Shown: positions 44,302-52,636, counted from the stretch's first letter. The stretch: DNA of 64,000 nucleotides from Tsukamurella pulmonis (GCF_900103175.1 NZ_FNLF01000002.1:1674001-1738000); one strand, 5' to 3'. Numbers and translations are program-made. The notes: generated from the letters alone by a model not told the origin.

Positions 44302-45297
44302 ATGAACACGATGACCGTCCACAGCAGGGCGGCCCGGCGACCGGCGGACGCCGGCCGGGCCCGGATCACCGTGCTCGCCGTCGGGGGCACGGGCGAATCC
44401 TGGATCGACGATCCGCGCACCGAGGTCACCGGCATGCTCAGTCACGTCGTGGCCGAGCTCGATGCCCGCTTCGGCTCCCGCTGGGTGGGCTACCCCGCCT
44501 CCTACGGTCCGGTCCCGGCCCGCGACGGCATCTCCTTCGCCGAGTCCGTCGCGATCGGCGTCGAGCGCCTGCTCACCGCGATGACCGAGATCGACGGTCC
44601 CGTGGTGCTGATCGGGTACTCGCAGGGCTGCACGGTGGTCCGCCGTGTGCTCGGTGCGATGGCCGACGGCCCCGTGCTGGCGCCGCACGTGCTCGCCGTC
44701 GGACTGATCTCGGACCCCGAGCGCCCGGAGGGCAGTGATCCGGCGCTCTGCGGCTCGGGCGTGGCCGGCGACGGCCCGTCGGTGCCCGATGGGCTTCCGC
44801 TGCTGTGGATCTCGCATCCGCAGGACGTGATCTGCAACGCCAGCGTGGACTCCTTCGTCCGCGACATCGCGGACGCGACCGCCTATCTCGCGCTGCGCGA
44901 CCTCGCGACCTGGGCGCCGCGCGCGGCGGGCGAGTACCTCGGGCACAAGTTCCAGAACGCGACCCGCACGGCCTTCGGATCGCGGCAGTGGCGGCGCGAC
45001 GTCGACCGGCTGCGGACCGCAGGACGGGAGATCCTCGGCTACCTGCCCCGCATCAAGTACCGGGGCCGCGACTTCAATCTGCGCGGCAACCGGCACACCG
45101 CGTACGCCACCGAGCCGCTGGCGCGGCTGCGCCACGAGGACTACGAGCTCACGGGCTGCCAGATCCTCGCGCAGTGGCTGCAGGTCCAGGCCACGTTCGC
45201 GCTGCCGGCGGCGCCCGATCGCGACGCCCCGGCCCCGCGGACGGATGCGACGGCGGCGCCTGGTCTATTGTCGGGGAAGTATCTGCAAGCTGGCTGA
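44302..45297 (+). CDS. Cutinase/PE-PPE-like serine hydrolase, no signal peptide
   Basis: 331 residues. ARITVLAVGGTGES opens an α/β-hydrolase fold, and VVLIGYSQGCTVVRRVL carries the nucleophile elbow with Ser107. HPQDVICNASVDSF resembles the cutinase Asp region, and a later histidine (EYLGHKFQ or HEDY) could complete the triad. The pattern recalls cutinase-like, PE-PPE-domain and phage lysin B esterases that act on lipid or mycolyl esters. No signal peptide is visible, so it may act inside the cell or be exported another way. ATG 44302 follows AAGGG; an ATG at 44278 is in frame. The C-terminal 90 residues are not recognised. Confidence 0.72.
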   Translation: MNTMTVHSRAARRPADAGRARITVLAVGGTGESWIDDPRTEVTGMLSHVVAELDARFGSRWVGYPASYGPVPARDGISFAESVAIGVERLLTAMTEIDGPVVLIGYSQGCTVVRRVLGAMADGPVLAPHVLAVGLISDPERPEGSDPALCGSGVAGDGPSVPDGLPLLWISHPQDVICNASVDSFVRDIADATAYLALRDLATWAPRAAGEYLGHKFQNATRTAFGSRQWRRDVDRLRTAGREILGYLPRIKYRGRDFNLRGNRHTAYATEPLARLRHEDYELTGCQILAQWLQVQATFALPAAPDRDAPAPRTDATAAPGLLSGKYLQAG

Positions 45298-45312
45298 CCC
45301 GGAGGTAGCGAA

Positions 45313-45588
45313 GTGGCACGTGACACCGAGAGCATCGAGCGCGACATCGAACGCGCCCGGGAGCAGCTGGCGGCGACGCTGGACCAGCTGGGGGAGCGGG
45401 CCGATCCGCGCAAGCTCGCCGAGCAGGCGCAGCAGTCGGTGGTCGCCACCGTGACCAAGCCTCCGGTGCTGGCCGCGGCCGCGGGTGTCGCCGTGGTGGT
45501 CGCGCTCGTGGTGGTCTCGCGCTTCAAGCGCGGCCGCCGCGAGAAGGAGATCATCCGCGCCCTGGCCGAGGGCAGGATCTCGCTCTGA
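45313..45588 (+). CDS. DUF3618 small membrane protein
   Basis: 91 residues. The N-terminal amphipathic segment DTESIERDIERAREQLAATL and GERADPRKLAEQAQQSVVAT are typical of DUF3618. A single transmembrane helix (about 51-69, PVLAAAAGVAVVVALVVVS) and a basic tail RFKRGRREKEIIRAL follow. It is probably a membrane-bound helical protein; function unknown. GGAGG lies eight bases before the GTG start. It is 15 bases behind the hydrolase gene and 17 before a lipoprotein gene, so these likely share a transcript. Confidence 0.85.
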   Translation: MARDTESIERDIERAREQLAATLDQLGERADPRKLAEQAQQSVVATVTKPPVLAAAAGVAVVVALVVVSRFKRGRREKEIIRALAEGRISL

Positions 45589-45605
45589 CGGCAGAGCACA
45601 CGACG

Positions 45606-45980
45606 ATGCAGGGCGGCGCCGGAATCGGTGCCGCCCTTGTCGTTTCGGCGGTGCTGCTCACCGGGTGCAGCGGCCCGCCGGCTGGTCCCGTCGCGCTCCC
45701 CGCGTCGTTCCCGGCGCAGCAGGTCCCCGTCGTCGGCGAGGTGCGCAAGGCTGAGACGATCGAGGTCGGGCACCCGATGTGGCGGGTCACCGTCGAGGGG
45801 CGCGACACCGTCGCCGCGGCCCGCGCCCTCCTCGCCGCAGGCCTGGCGCCCGTGGCCCCGGGCGTCCCGCTCGACGCCGGGCGGGTCGGTGCCGTGTACC
45901 GCGGCCACGGCTTCACCGTCGGGATCTCCTCCGACGACGGTGACGTCACCTACGTCGTGAGCCCGACACCCGGCGCCTGA
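45606..45980 (+). CDS. Small putative lipoprotein
   Basis: 124 residues with a lipoprotein signal: a short start, hydrophobic ALVVSAVLLTGC and lipobox LLTGC (Cys21). The mature domain of about 100 residues contains two strands of similar pattern (GHPMWRVTVEGRDTVAAARALLAAGL and HGFTVGISSDDGDVTYVVS). No known family is recognised. The N-terminus lacks the usual basic residues, so the exact start (ATG 45606) is a little uncertain. It should be anchored to the outer face of the plasma membrane. Confidence 0.72.
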   Translation: MQGGAGIGAALVVSAVLLTGCSGPPAGPVALPASFPAQQVPVVGEVRKAETIEVGHPMWRVTVEGRDTVAAARALLAAGLAPVAPGVPLDAGRVGAVYRGHGFTVGISSDDGDVTYVVSPTPGA

Positions 45981-46020
45981 CCTCAGGGAATCTCCTGATT
46001 CCGGCATCGTGGATCGGCGC

Positions 46021-46026
46021 TACGCT
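46021..46026 (+). promoter_or_regulatory. -10 element for leaderless repeat-protein transcript
   Basis: TACGCT ends six bases before the ATG at 46033, with no ribosome-binding sequence between them. This fits a leaderless transcript. Confidence 0.4.
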
Positions 46027-46032
46027 GGATCC

Positions 46033-46779
46033 ATGGAGTTTCCGAAAGCACTGCTCGCCCCCGCCCGCATGGGGCTGGCCGCGGCGGGCCTGGGCCTCGC
46101 CGCCGCCGAGACCTCGGTTGCGGCCGCGCGCGACGTCGTGTCGATGGCCGCGGACAAGCTCGACCCCGAGTCCGTCGGCGGCGCCCGGCACGAGAACCTG
46201 ATCACTGCCGCGCAGCGCGTGCCGCACATCGTGCACCGCATCTCGGACCTGCTCAGCGACGACGGCGCGATCCACCGCGTGGTGGGCCCCGGCGGCGCGG
46301 CCGACCGGGTGGCCGATCTGTTCGAGGAGGGCGGCTCGGTCGACCGGGTGATCCGGCCCGACGGTCCGCTCGACCGCGCCACTCGCGACGGCGGCATCGT
46401 CGACGCGCTCACCGCTGAGGACGGCGTGGTGCAGAAGCTGGCCGAGGTGACCGACGCGATGAACCGGCTCACGCCCACCATCGCCGCGATGGGGCAGCGC
46501 CTGGGCGACATCGAGAACGTGGTCGGTGCGGCGAACACCGTCGCCGAGCCCGTCACGGATCTGCTCTCGAGCCTGCCGAAGTTCGCGCTGCGCACCGCCA
46601 GCGAGGTCGCCAAGGCGGCGCAGCCCCGTCAGTCCCGCCCTGCCCGCATCGTCGACGCGTCCGCCACGGCGGTCATCCCGCCCGCGGTCGTGGTCGCCCC
46701 GATCGTCGAGATCGACGCCGCCGACGTCGCGCCCGCGCCGCCTCCGGCGGAGGGCGACGAGAAGCCGTCCGGCAGCTGA
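46033..46779 (+). CDS. Uncharacterised protein with degenerate G-x-x-D-R-V repeats
   Basis: 248 residues. An Ala-rich amphipathic N-terminus (MGLAAAGLGLAAAETSVAAA) precedes a stretch at about 80-145 in which short units of the form G-x-hydrophobic-D/H-R/K-V recur every 10-17 residues: GAIHRVVG, GAADRVADL, GSVDRVIRP, GPLDRATRD, GIVDALTAE, GVVQKLAEV. A helical segment (TDAMNRLTPTIAAMGQRLGD) and a Pro/Ala-rich tail follow. There are no cysteines, signal peptide or membrane helix. I do not recognise a named family. The repeat and amphipathic segments suggest membrane-surface or lipid association, which is speculation. Confidence 0.75.
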   Translation: MEFPKALLAPARMGLAAAGLGLAAAETSVAAARDVVSMAADKLDPESVGGARHENLITAAQRVPHIVHRISDLLSDDGAIHRVVGPGGAADRVADLFEEGGSVDRVIRPDGPLDRATRDGGIVDALTAEDGVVQKLAEVTDAMNRLTPTIAAMGQRLGDIENVVGAANTVAEPVTDLLSSLPKFALRTASEVAKAAQPRQSRPARIVDASATAVIPPAVVVAPIVEIDAADVAPAPPPAEGDEKPSGS

Positions 46780-46806
46780 GCAATCCGTCCCCGTTTCGCG
46801 GTGAAT

Positions 46807-46838
46807 GAACCGATCAGTGCGTGAACCGATCAGTTCGT
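46807..46838 (+). promoter_or_regulatory. Tandem 16-base direct repeat, probable operator of the KasA-like gene
   Basis: GAACCGATCAGTGCGT (46807-46822) is directly followed by GAACCGATCAGTTCGT (46823-46838), one mismatch in 16. The second unit contains GAACCGATCAGTTC, a near-palindrome with GAAC/GTTC arms around GATC, as in operators of many TetR-family repressors. It lies 24-80 bases before the two possible starts of the KasA-like gene. No regulator gene is adjacent. Confidence 0.6.
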
Positions 46839-46918
46839 AAGCATCCCACAAGGATTCGAGCGTGAATCTGGCTCGCTCGTCAACGCGCGTGACGACGATC
46901 CGGAGTTGTATCGGTGTC

Positions 46919-48223
46919 ATGGCGGACATTCGAGACTTCACGACACGCGACGGGCGCCTTCCGAGCGTCGTCATCACTGCGATCGAACTGACGACCTCGA
47001 TCGGAACGGATACCGAGTCGACCTGGAGGGGGCTGCTCGACGGATGCAGTGGCATCCGCGCGCTGACGGGCGACTTCATCGGCGTCGGTATCGACGACCT
47101 GCCTGTCCGCATCGGCGGTCAGCTTCTGGAGGATCCGACCGCCGAAGTTCCCGAGCGACCGGATCGCAGGAACGCGGGTGATATCAGCAAACAGCACGTC
47201 TCGCAGCGCCGGATGTCGTACGTCGAGCAGGCGGCGCACGTGATGACGAAGCGACTGTGGGACGGCGCAGGACGCCCGGAGGTGGATCCCGAGCGGCTGG
47301 CAGCCGTCATCGGTACCGGCCTGGGCGGCGGCGAATCCATGGTGCAGGCGGTCGACGCTCTACGCGCCGGTGGCGTAAGGAAGGTATCTCCCTTCACAGT
47401 GCAGATGGCGATGCCGAACGGTGCGTGCGCGGTGTCTGCGTTGGAAGTCGGTGCGCGTGCAGGCGCGATCGCGCCGGTCTCGGCGTGCTCGACAGGGAAC
47501 GAAGCCATCGCCCACGCATGGCGGCACATCGTGCTCGGCGACGCGGACATCGCCGTCTGCGGTGGTATCGAGGGCAGAATCGACAGTCCGGTGATCGCCC
47601 CGTTCTCCATGATGCGTGCTCTGTCCACCCGCAACGACGATCCGGAGCGAGCATCTCGCCCGTTCGACAAGGATCGGGACGGCTTCGTGTTCGGGGAGGC
47701 ACAAGCATTGATGATCATCGAGACCGAGGAGCACGCGCTCGCACGAGGCGCGCGACCGATCGCGCGCCTGATGGGTGCCGGGATCACCTCGGATTCGTTC
47801 CACATGGTGCAGACCGACGTGGACGGGAGAGGAGCGGAGCGGGCGATGCGCAGGGCTATCGAGGTCGCAGGTCTCGTGCCGAGCGACATCGATCTGATCA
47901 ACGCCCACGCGACCGCGACCCCGATCGGCGATATCGCCGAGACAAAGGCGATCAAGGCGGTCGGCACCGATGCCGCGGTGTACGCACCGAAAGGCGCCCT
48001 CGGTCATTCGATCGGCGCGGTGGGGGCGTTGGAGACCGCGCTGACCGCCCTGTCGCTCCGCGATGGTGCGATCCCACCTACGCTCAACCTCGACGAGCAG
48101 GACCCGGACATCGACCTCGATGTCGTCCACGGCGCGACTCGTCGAGCGCCTCTCGAGTATGCCTTGAACAATTCGTTCGGTTTCGGCGGGCACGACGTCG
48201 CGCTTGCGCTCGGCCGCTACTGA
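46919..48223 (+). CDS. KasA/KasB-like beta-ketoacyl-ACP synthase (orphan)
   Basis: 434 residues from ATG 46919. The sequence tracks mycobacterial KasA along its length: [49 protein letters not shown] with nucleophile C190, [27 protein letters not shown] with catalytic His, and [14 protein letters not shown] with the second His. All catalytic residues are intact, so it should elongate acyl chains on an acyl carrier protein. No acpM, fabD or accD lies nearby, so it is a paralogue outside the usual FAS-II operon. By eye its codons use more A/T than the neighbours (some stretches near 62% GC), hinting at transfer. A GTG at 46862 with AAGGA upstream would add 19 residues. Confidence 0.88.
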   Translation: MADIRDFTTRDGRLPSVVITAIELTTSIGTDTESTWRGLLDGCSGIRALTGDFIGVGIDDLPVRIGGQLLEDPTAEVPERPDRRNAGDISKQHVSQRRMSYVEQAAHVMTKRLWDGAGRPEVDPERLAAVIGTGLGGGESMVQAVDALRAGGVRKVSPFTVQMAMPNGACAVSALEVGARAGAIAPVSACSTGNEAIAHAWRHIVLGDADIAVCGGIEGRIDSPVIAPFSMMRALSTRNDDPERASRPFDKDRDGFVFGEAQALMIIETEEHALARGARPIARLMGAGITSDSFHMVQTDVDGRGAERAMRRAIEVAGLVPSDIDLINAHATATPIGDIAETKAIKAVGTDAAVYAPKGALGHSIGAVGALETALTALSLRDGAIPPTLNLDEQDPDIDLDVVHGATRRAPLEYALNNSFGFGGHDVALALGRY

Positions 48224-48237
48224 GGGCTGCTGCCCTC

Positions 48238-48903
48238 CTACGTGTAGGACTTCGCGCAGATGGTGTAGACGGGATCGTCGAAGAAGTAGCTGCGGTCCCA
48301 TTCGCCGGAGCAGCGGCCGGAGTCCTTGAGGCCGCCCACCACGGACACCACGGTGATCGTGCCCGGCGCGCCGCACTGCCCGGCCGCCTTGATCCACGTG
48401 CCGGGCACGGGGGCGCTGTAGCAGTAGTTCACGTTCAGATTGGGCGTGAGGCAGTACCACCGGCCCCGCGCGATCGACGTCTGCTCGGGCCGGCACTTCT
48501 CTCCGGCGGGCATCACCTGGGTGACCTTGTACGGGGAGCCGCCGTCGTCGCAGTTGCCGACCTTCGGCGCCTCGGGTACGTCGTAGAGGCAGTCGTTGAT
48601 GCGGAAGACGGCGTTCGCGTCCGCGCTGGCCGAGGCGGTGTCCTTGCCGGGGTCGGCACCGTTCGAGTCGCTGAGCAGCGCGGCCACCACGATCGCGGCG
48701 ATCAGCGCGACGACGGACGCCACGGCCACGAGGGCCACGATCACGTTGCGCCCCGAGGAGGGCTTCTGCGGCGGGGGCGGGGGAGCGCCGGGCACGGGGC
48801 CGGGCGCGACGGGGCCGCGGGGCGGGTTGGGCAGCGGGATCGCCTGCGAGTACGCCTGTCCCGGCTGCGGAGCCCGGCCGTCGGGTGAATCCGGACCCGT
48901 CAT
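48238..48903 (-). CDS. Membrane-anchored cysteine-rich extracytoplasmic protein (LppU-like)
   Basis: 221 residues. A Pro-rich cytoplasmic N-terminus of about 50 residues is followed by one transmembrane helix (NVIVALVAVASVVALIAAIVVAALL, about 53-76) and an extracytoplasmic domain of about 140 residues with eight cysteines (NDCLYD, GNCDDG, EKCRP, WYCLTP, NYCYS, GQCGAP, GRCSGE, TICAK), enough for four disulfides. Proteins of this layout are often named LppU/SCO3897-like or septum-formation-related, but the role is not established. The ATG overlaps the stop of the upstream HhH-GPD gene (ATGA), so the two are translationally coupled despite apparently unrelated functions. Confidence 0.82.
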   Translation of the reverse strand: MTGPDSPDGRAPQPGQAYSQAIPLPNPPRGPVAPGPVPGAPPPPPQKPSSGRNVIVALVAVASVVALIAAIVVAALLSDSNGADPGKDTASASADANAVFRINDCLYDVPEAPKVGNCDDGGSPYKVTQVMPAGEKCRPEQTSIARGRWYCLTPNLNVNYCYSAPVPGTWIKAAGQCGAPGTITVVSVVGGLKDSGRCSGEWDRSYFFDDPVYTICAKSYT

Positions 48904-49475
48904 GCTCCTGCCTTCTTCATGGCCGCCTTCATCTCCTTCTTGTGGGCGCGCACCTTCTGCAGGGACTCCTCGTCGACGACGTCCGCGACCGAGCGGAAGC
49001 CGGCCTTGCCGTAGTCGCCGACGGCGGTGGCCCAGCCGCGCGGCTTCACGCCGAGCTGCTTGCCGACGAGCGCCGCGAAGATCTTCGCCTTCTGGGCGCC
49101 GAACCCGGGCAGCGCCTCGATGCGCTTGACCAGATCGGCGCCGGAGGACGCCTCGGTCCAGATGCGTTCGGCCCGGCCGTCGTACTCGTCGACCACGATC
49201 TGCGCGAGGCTCTGCAGGCGTGCGGCCATGGCTCGGCCGTACCGATGGATCGCGGGCGGCGTGGTGCACAGCTCCTCGAAGCGCACCGGATCGGCGACGG
49301 CGATGTCGCGCGGATCGATGCTGCCGAATCGGTCGAGGACCTTCCACGGGCCCGCGAACGCGCGTTCCATCGGGAACTGCTGGTCGAGAAGCATGCCTGC
49401 GAGCAGGGCGAACGGATGCTCCGAGAGCACCGCGTCCGACTCGGGTTCCCCCGTGATGTGCAACGTGACCGCCAT
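48900..49475 (-). CDS. HhH-GPD-type DNA base excision repair protein
   Basis: 191-residue helix-hairpin-helix protein of the endonuclease III/MutY superfamily, actinobacterial uncharacterised HhH-GPD type. FALLAGMLLDQQFPMERAFAG resembles the first helices, and RIEALPGFGAQKAKIFAALVGK is the hairpin-helix segment. VGDYGKAGFRSVADV occupies the place of the catalytic aspartate loop. No iron-sulfur cysteines are present. It probably excises a damaged base; specificity is unknown. ATG 49475 was taken over ATG 49484. It is divergent from the crotonase gene across about 65-100 bases. Confidence 0.83.
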   Translation of the reverse strand: MAVTLHITGEPESDAVLSEHPFALLAGMLLDQQFPMERAFAGPWKVLDRFGSIDPRDIAVADPVRFEELCTTPPAIHRYGRAMAARLQSLAQIVVDEYDGRAERIWTEASSGADLVKRIEALPGFGAQKAKIFAALVGKQLGVKPRGWATAVGDYGKAGFRSVADVVDEESLQKVRAHKKEMKAAMKKAGA

Positions 49476-49575
49476 GAGCGCCACTTTACTTCAGCCGCGC
49501 CTTCCCATACGGGGACCGACGCGGCGGCTAGGGTTGCTGATGATGGTCAACGGCGACGGAATCGAGGAGAAGCGG

Positions 49576-50367
49576 ATGTCGAACATCGACTACGAGGTGC
49601 GCGACGAGGTCGCCTACGTGCGGATCAACCGTCCGGAGAAGCACAACGGCCTGACCCTGGACATGATCGACGACCTGGCGAAGGCCGCCGATCGCGCCAA
49701 GAACGACCGCTCGCTGCGCGCCGTGATCCTCTCGGGCGAGGGCAGTTCGTTCAGCTCGGGCCTCGACTTCGCCTCCGCGGGCAAGGAGCAGCGCCGTCTG
49801 CTCATGAACTTCGTGCCCAAGCGCATCTCGGCGGCCAACAACTTCCAGGCCGCCGGCTGGGCCTGGCGCAGCGTGCCCGCGCCGGTCATCGCCGTGGTGC
49901 ACGGCCACTGCTACGGCGGCGGCCTGCAGATCGCGCTCGGCGCGGACTTCCGCTACGCCTCCTCCGAGGCCGACTTCTCCATCCTCGAGGCCAAGTGGGG
50001 CCTCATTCCCGACATGTCGATCTCGGCGTCCATCGCGCAGCTCACCACCATCGACGTGGCCAAGCGCCTGACCATGACCGGCGAGATGTTCACCGCGAAG
50101 CAGGCGCTCGACTGGGGCATCGTCACCGGCGTCTCCGCCGATCCGATGAAGGACGCGCTGGAGCTGGTGGACAAGCTCAAGGAGCGCTCGCCCGACGCGG
50201 TGGCCGCCTCGAAGGCCCTGTTCGAGAACACCTGGTACAGCGGCTCGCGGCTGTCCTTCCCCGTCGAGCAGGCGCTGCAGCTCGGCCTGATCCGCGGCAA
50301 GAACCACGTGATCGCGCGCACCGCGGCCGCGAACAAGGAGAAGCCGGTCTTCATCGAGCGTCAGTGA
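49576..50367 (+). CDS. Crotonase-fold enoyl-CoA hydratase/isomerase family protein
   Basis: 263 residues. VRINRPEKHNGLTLDMIDDL, SFSSGLDFAS and VIAVVHGHCYGGGLQIALGADFR form the CoA-binding and oxyanion-hole motifs of crotonases. SILEAKWGLIPDMSISASI covers the catalytic loop: it has Asp in PDMS where many dehydrating members have Glu, so the reaction may be an isomerisation or hydrolysis rather than classic hydration. ATG 49576 follows GAGGAGA. A TAGGGT hexamer at 49529-49534 is a plausible -10, and an in-frame ATG at 49543 would add 11 residues. It stands alone, so the pathway is unclear. Confidence 0.87.
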   Translation: MSNIDYEVRDEVAYVRINRPEKHNGLTLDMIDDLAKAADRAKNDRSLRAVILSGEGSSFSSGLDFASAGKEQRRLLMNFVPKRISAANNFQAAGWAWRSVPAPVIAVVHGHCYGGGLQIALGADFRYASSEADFSILEAKWGLIPDMSISASIAQLTTIDVAKRLTMTGEMFTAKQALDWGIVTGVSADPMKDALELVDKLKERSPDAVAASKALFENTWYSGSRLSFPVEQALQLGLIRGKNHVIARTAAANKEKPVFIERQ

Positions 50368-50390
50368 CCACCGGATGAACGTTCGGGCGG

Positions 50391-51059
50391 TCAGCCGCCC
50401 GGTCGGACGATGCCGTGATCGAACGCGAAGACGATCGCTTCCGCGCGGTTGCGCACGCCGAGCTTGGTGAAGATCGAGCCGATGTGGCTCTTGACGGTGA
50501 CGATCGAGATCACCAGGTCGGCGGCGATGTCGTCGTTCGACAGTCCGCGGCCCATGCGGGCGAGCACGTCCACCTCCCGGGCGGTCAGGCGCGTCAGTTC
50601 ACCCGACGGGGCCGCGGGCGCGGGCGCCGCGGATCGGTACGTCTCCAGCACGCGCCCGGTGACCGCGGGATCGAGCACCGCCTCCCCTGCGGCGACGAGA
50701 CGCACGGCGCGGATCAACTCCTCGGCGGGCGAGTCCTTGAGGACGAAGCCGGACGCTCCCGCGCGCAGCGCCTCGGACAACAGGTCGTCGTCGCGGAAGG
50801 TAGTGAGCACCAGCACCGGTGGGGATCCGGCGGACGCCGTGAGGCGCCGGGTGGCGTCCATCCCGCTGACCCGCTTCATCCGCAGGTCCATCAGCACCAC
50901 GTCCGGGTTCGACGCCGCGACGGCGGCGGGCACCTCGTCGCCGTCGGCGCACTCGCCCACCACCTCGAATCCGTCACGGCGGCGCAGGATCCGGCGCAGC
51001 CCGACGCGCACCAGATCCTGATCGTCCACCAGCAGCAGGCGGATCGGGTCGTCGCTCAT
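50391..51059 (-). CDS. NarL/LuxR-family response regulator
   Basis: 222 residues. An N-terminal receiver domain (LLLVDDQDLVRVGLRRIL) has phospho-acceptor D58 in NPDVVLMDLRM and the LVLTTF and FVLKDSP switch residues. A Pro/Ala linker leads to a C-terminal LuxR-type helix-turn-helix (LTAREVDVLARMGRGLSNDDIA, IVTVKSHIGSIFTKLGVRNR). It is translationally coupled to the histidine kinase upstream (ATGA overlap). It should bind DNA when phosphorylated; targets are unknown, with the nearby P450 region one possibility. Confidence 0.94.
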   Translation of the reverse strand: MSDDPIRLLLVDDQDLVRVGLRRILRRRDGFEVVGECADGDEVPAAVAASNPDVVLMDLRMKRVSGMDATRRLTASAGSPPVLVLTTFRDDDLLSEALRAGASGFVLKDSPAEELIRAVRLVAAGEAVLDPAVTGRVLETYRSAAPAPAAPSGELTRLTAREVDVLARMGRGLSNDDIAADLVISIVTVKSHIGSIFTKLGVRNRAEAIVFAFDHGIVRPGG

Positions 51060-52249
51060 CGGTGCGCTCCTTCGGTCGAACCGGTTGCGCCGCTGGTGGT
51101 CTCGGCAGGGAAGTCGGCGTGCACCAGCCAGGTTCCGTCGACGGGGCCCGTGGTCAGCGCGCCGCCCGCGCTCTGCACCCGGGCCCGCATGCCCTCCAGT
51201 CCGGTACCGCCGGGGGCGCGCCGCGCACCGTCGGGCACGGGACAGGAGACCCGGACACCCAGGCCGCCATGCTCGTGGGGGTCGACGCGGACCTGGACCC
51301 GCGCGCCCGGAGCGTGTTTGACGGCGTTCGCGAGGGACTCCTGCACCACCCGGTAGGCCGCCAGGGCGACGGTGCCCGACGGCGGCGCCGACGGTGCGCG
51401 GTGCTCCAGGTCCACGGCGAGCCCGGCCCGCTCGAAGGAGGCGACCAGTTCCGGGATGTCGGCGAGCCCGGGCTGTGCCGAACCGCCGGCGTCGCTGCGC
51501 AACAGCGCGATGGTGGTGCGGATGTCCTTCATGGCGGTGCGCCCCTGAGTCTCGGCGTCGCGCAGGGCCTCGACCGCCTCGTCCCGGTCGTCGTCGGACT
51601 CGAGGGAACGACGCGCGGCGGTCACGTTCAGCAGGACGACGGCGAGCGAGTGCGCCACCACGTCGTGCACGTCGCCGGCGATCGACGCCCGGTCGAGGGC
51701 GATCCGCGCCGACTGCGCCTGCCGCTCGGCGCGCAGCAGCAGGAGCTGGTTCTGCAGGAGCTGGCCGACCGCGGCGCCGAAGCACACGGTCAGTGCGATG
51801 AGCCACGCCTGGTGGATCGCCCCGAGCACCCCGGCGGTGATCACCACGGCCTCGTACGCCACGAGGTGGATCGCGGTGACGCGCACCGGGGTGACCGCCG
51901 CGACCTGGGTGATGCCGAGGATCACGATGAGGGGCACCACGTCGAACGGGGTGGGGACGCACCAGAAGAGCGCGGCGGTGCTGAGGGTGGCGATCGAGTG
52001 CGCCGTGAGGGAGACCGTCCAGGTACTGAACAGGCTCGCCGCCGTGTGCACGGCCGAGACCGCGCAGGCGCCCAGCAACCAGAGCCACTGCCCGCCCTGC
52101 GGCCCGGCCACGAAGCGCGGCACGGCGGCCGCGATCACCAGCGCGAACATCGCGACCTCGGTGATCATCATGTAGTACGGCGGGTACTCGTACCCCAGCT
52201 GCGTGAGGGCGCGCCGGTACCGCGCCTCCAACCACCGCAGTGCGCGCAT
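51056..52249 (-). CDS. NarL-type sensor histidine kinase (HisKA_3)
   Basis: 397 residues. About five or six transmembrane helices occupy residues 25-165 with almost no extracytoplasmic domain, so it probably senses a membrane or cell-envelope signal. A HisKA_3 dimerisation segment follows with H195 in IAGDVHDVVAHSLAVVLLNV, and then a HATPase_c domain with VVQESLANAVKHAPG and GGTGLEGMRARV. ATG 52249 was chosen because TAGGA lies nine bases upstream; ATG 52258 would add three residues. It transfers phosphate to the response regulator encoded next, and its stop overlaps that gene's start. Confidence 0.92.
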   Translation of the reverse strand: MRALRWLEARYRRALTQLGYEYPPYYMMITEVAMFALVIAAAVPRFVAGPQGGQWLWLLGACAVSAVHTAASLFSTWTVSLTAHSIATLSTAALFWCVPTPFDVVPLIVILGITQVAAVTPVRVTAIHLVAYEAVVITAGVLGAIHQAWLIALTVCFGAAVGQLLQNQLLLLRAERQAQSARIALDRASIAGDVHDVVAHSLAVVLLNVTAARRSLESDDDRDEAVEALRDAETQGRTAMKDIRTTIALLRSDAGGSAQPGLADIPELVASFERAGLAVDLEHRAPSAPPSGTVALAAYRVVQESLANAVKHAPGARVQVRVDPHEHGGLGVRVSCPVPDGARRAPGGTGLEGMRARVQSAGGALTTGPVDGTWLVHADFPAETTSGATGSTEGAHR

Positions 52250-52421
52250 GGCTTGCATCCTAGCCACGGCCGCGGTGCCCGTCGTCCGTCCTGGGGAGGA
52301 TGCCGACACCCGCCCGCGGGCGGGCGGAGCTTCCTTCCTGGGCACGCTGACCTGCGCGGACGACCGCCATACCGTCGAGGGTGACCCGGAACACACACCG
52401 GGCGGAGGCAAGGAGAAGGCC

Positions 52422-52574
52422 ATGATCACCGTTCTCGTCGTCACCGCGCTCGTCGCCGTCATCGCCTGGCTCACCCACGACGCCGACGGCCTCGACTACG
52501 GCGCCCGCGACATCCACCGCGCGATGGCCGAGCGCGACCGCCGGACCGGCCCTCTGGGCACCGTCGTCCCCTGA
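52422..52574 (+). CDS. 50-residue membrane peptide
   Basis: A short gene with a good ribosome site (AAGGAGAAGG) before ATG 52422. The product has one N-terminal transmembrane helix (MITVLVVTALVAVIAWLTH), then a charged tail DADGLDYGARDIHRAMAERD. Such small one-helix proteins often modulate a neighbouring membrane protein. It is divergent from the membrane histidine kinase and 62 bases before the P450 gene. No family is recognised. The strong ribosome site and biased third positions support it as real. Confidence 0.65.
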   Translation: MITVLVVTALVAVIAWLTHDADGLDYGARDIHRAMAERDRRTGPLGTVVP

Positions 52575-52636
52575 CGATCGACGCTCGGCCACCCGCTCAC
52601 CGCGCCCGGCGGGCACAATCGAACCAGGAGGACGAT

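Noticed and set aside
46807-46838. The tandem repeat as an integration (att) site of a mobile element
   Set aside because: The copies are adjacent rather than flanking a segment, and no integrase or transposase is present. An operator fits better.
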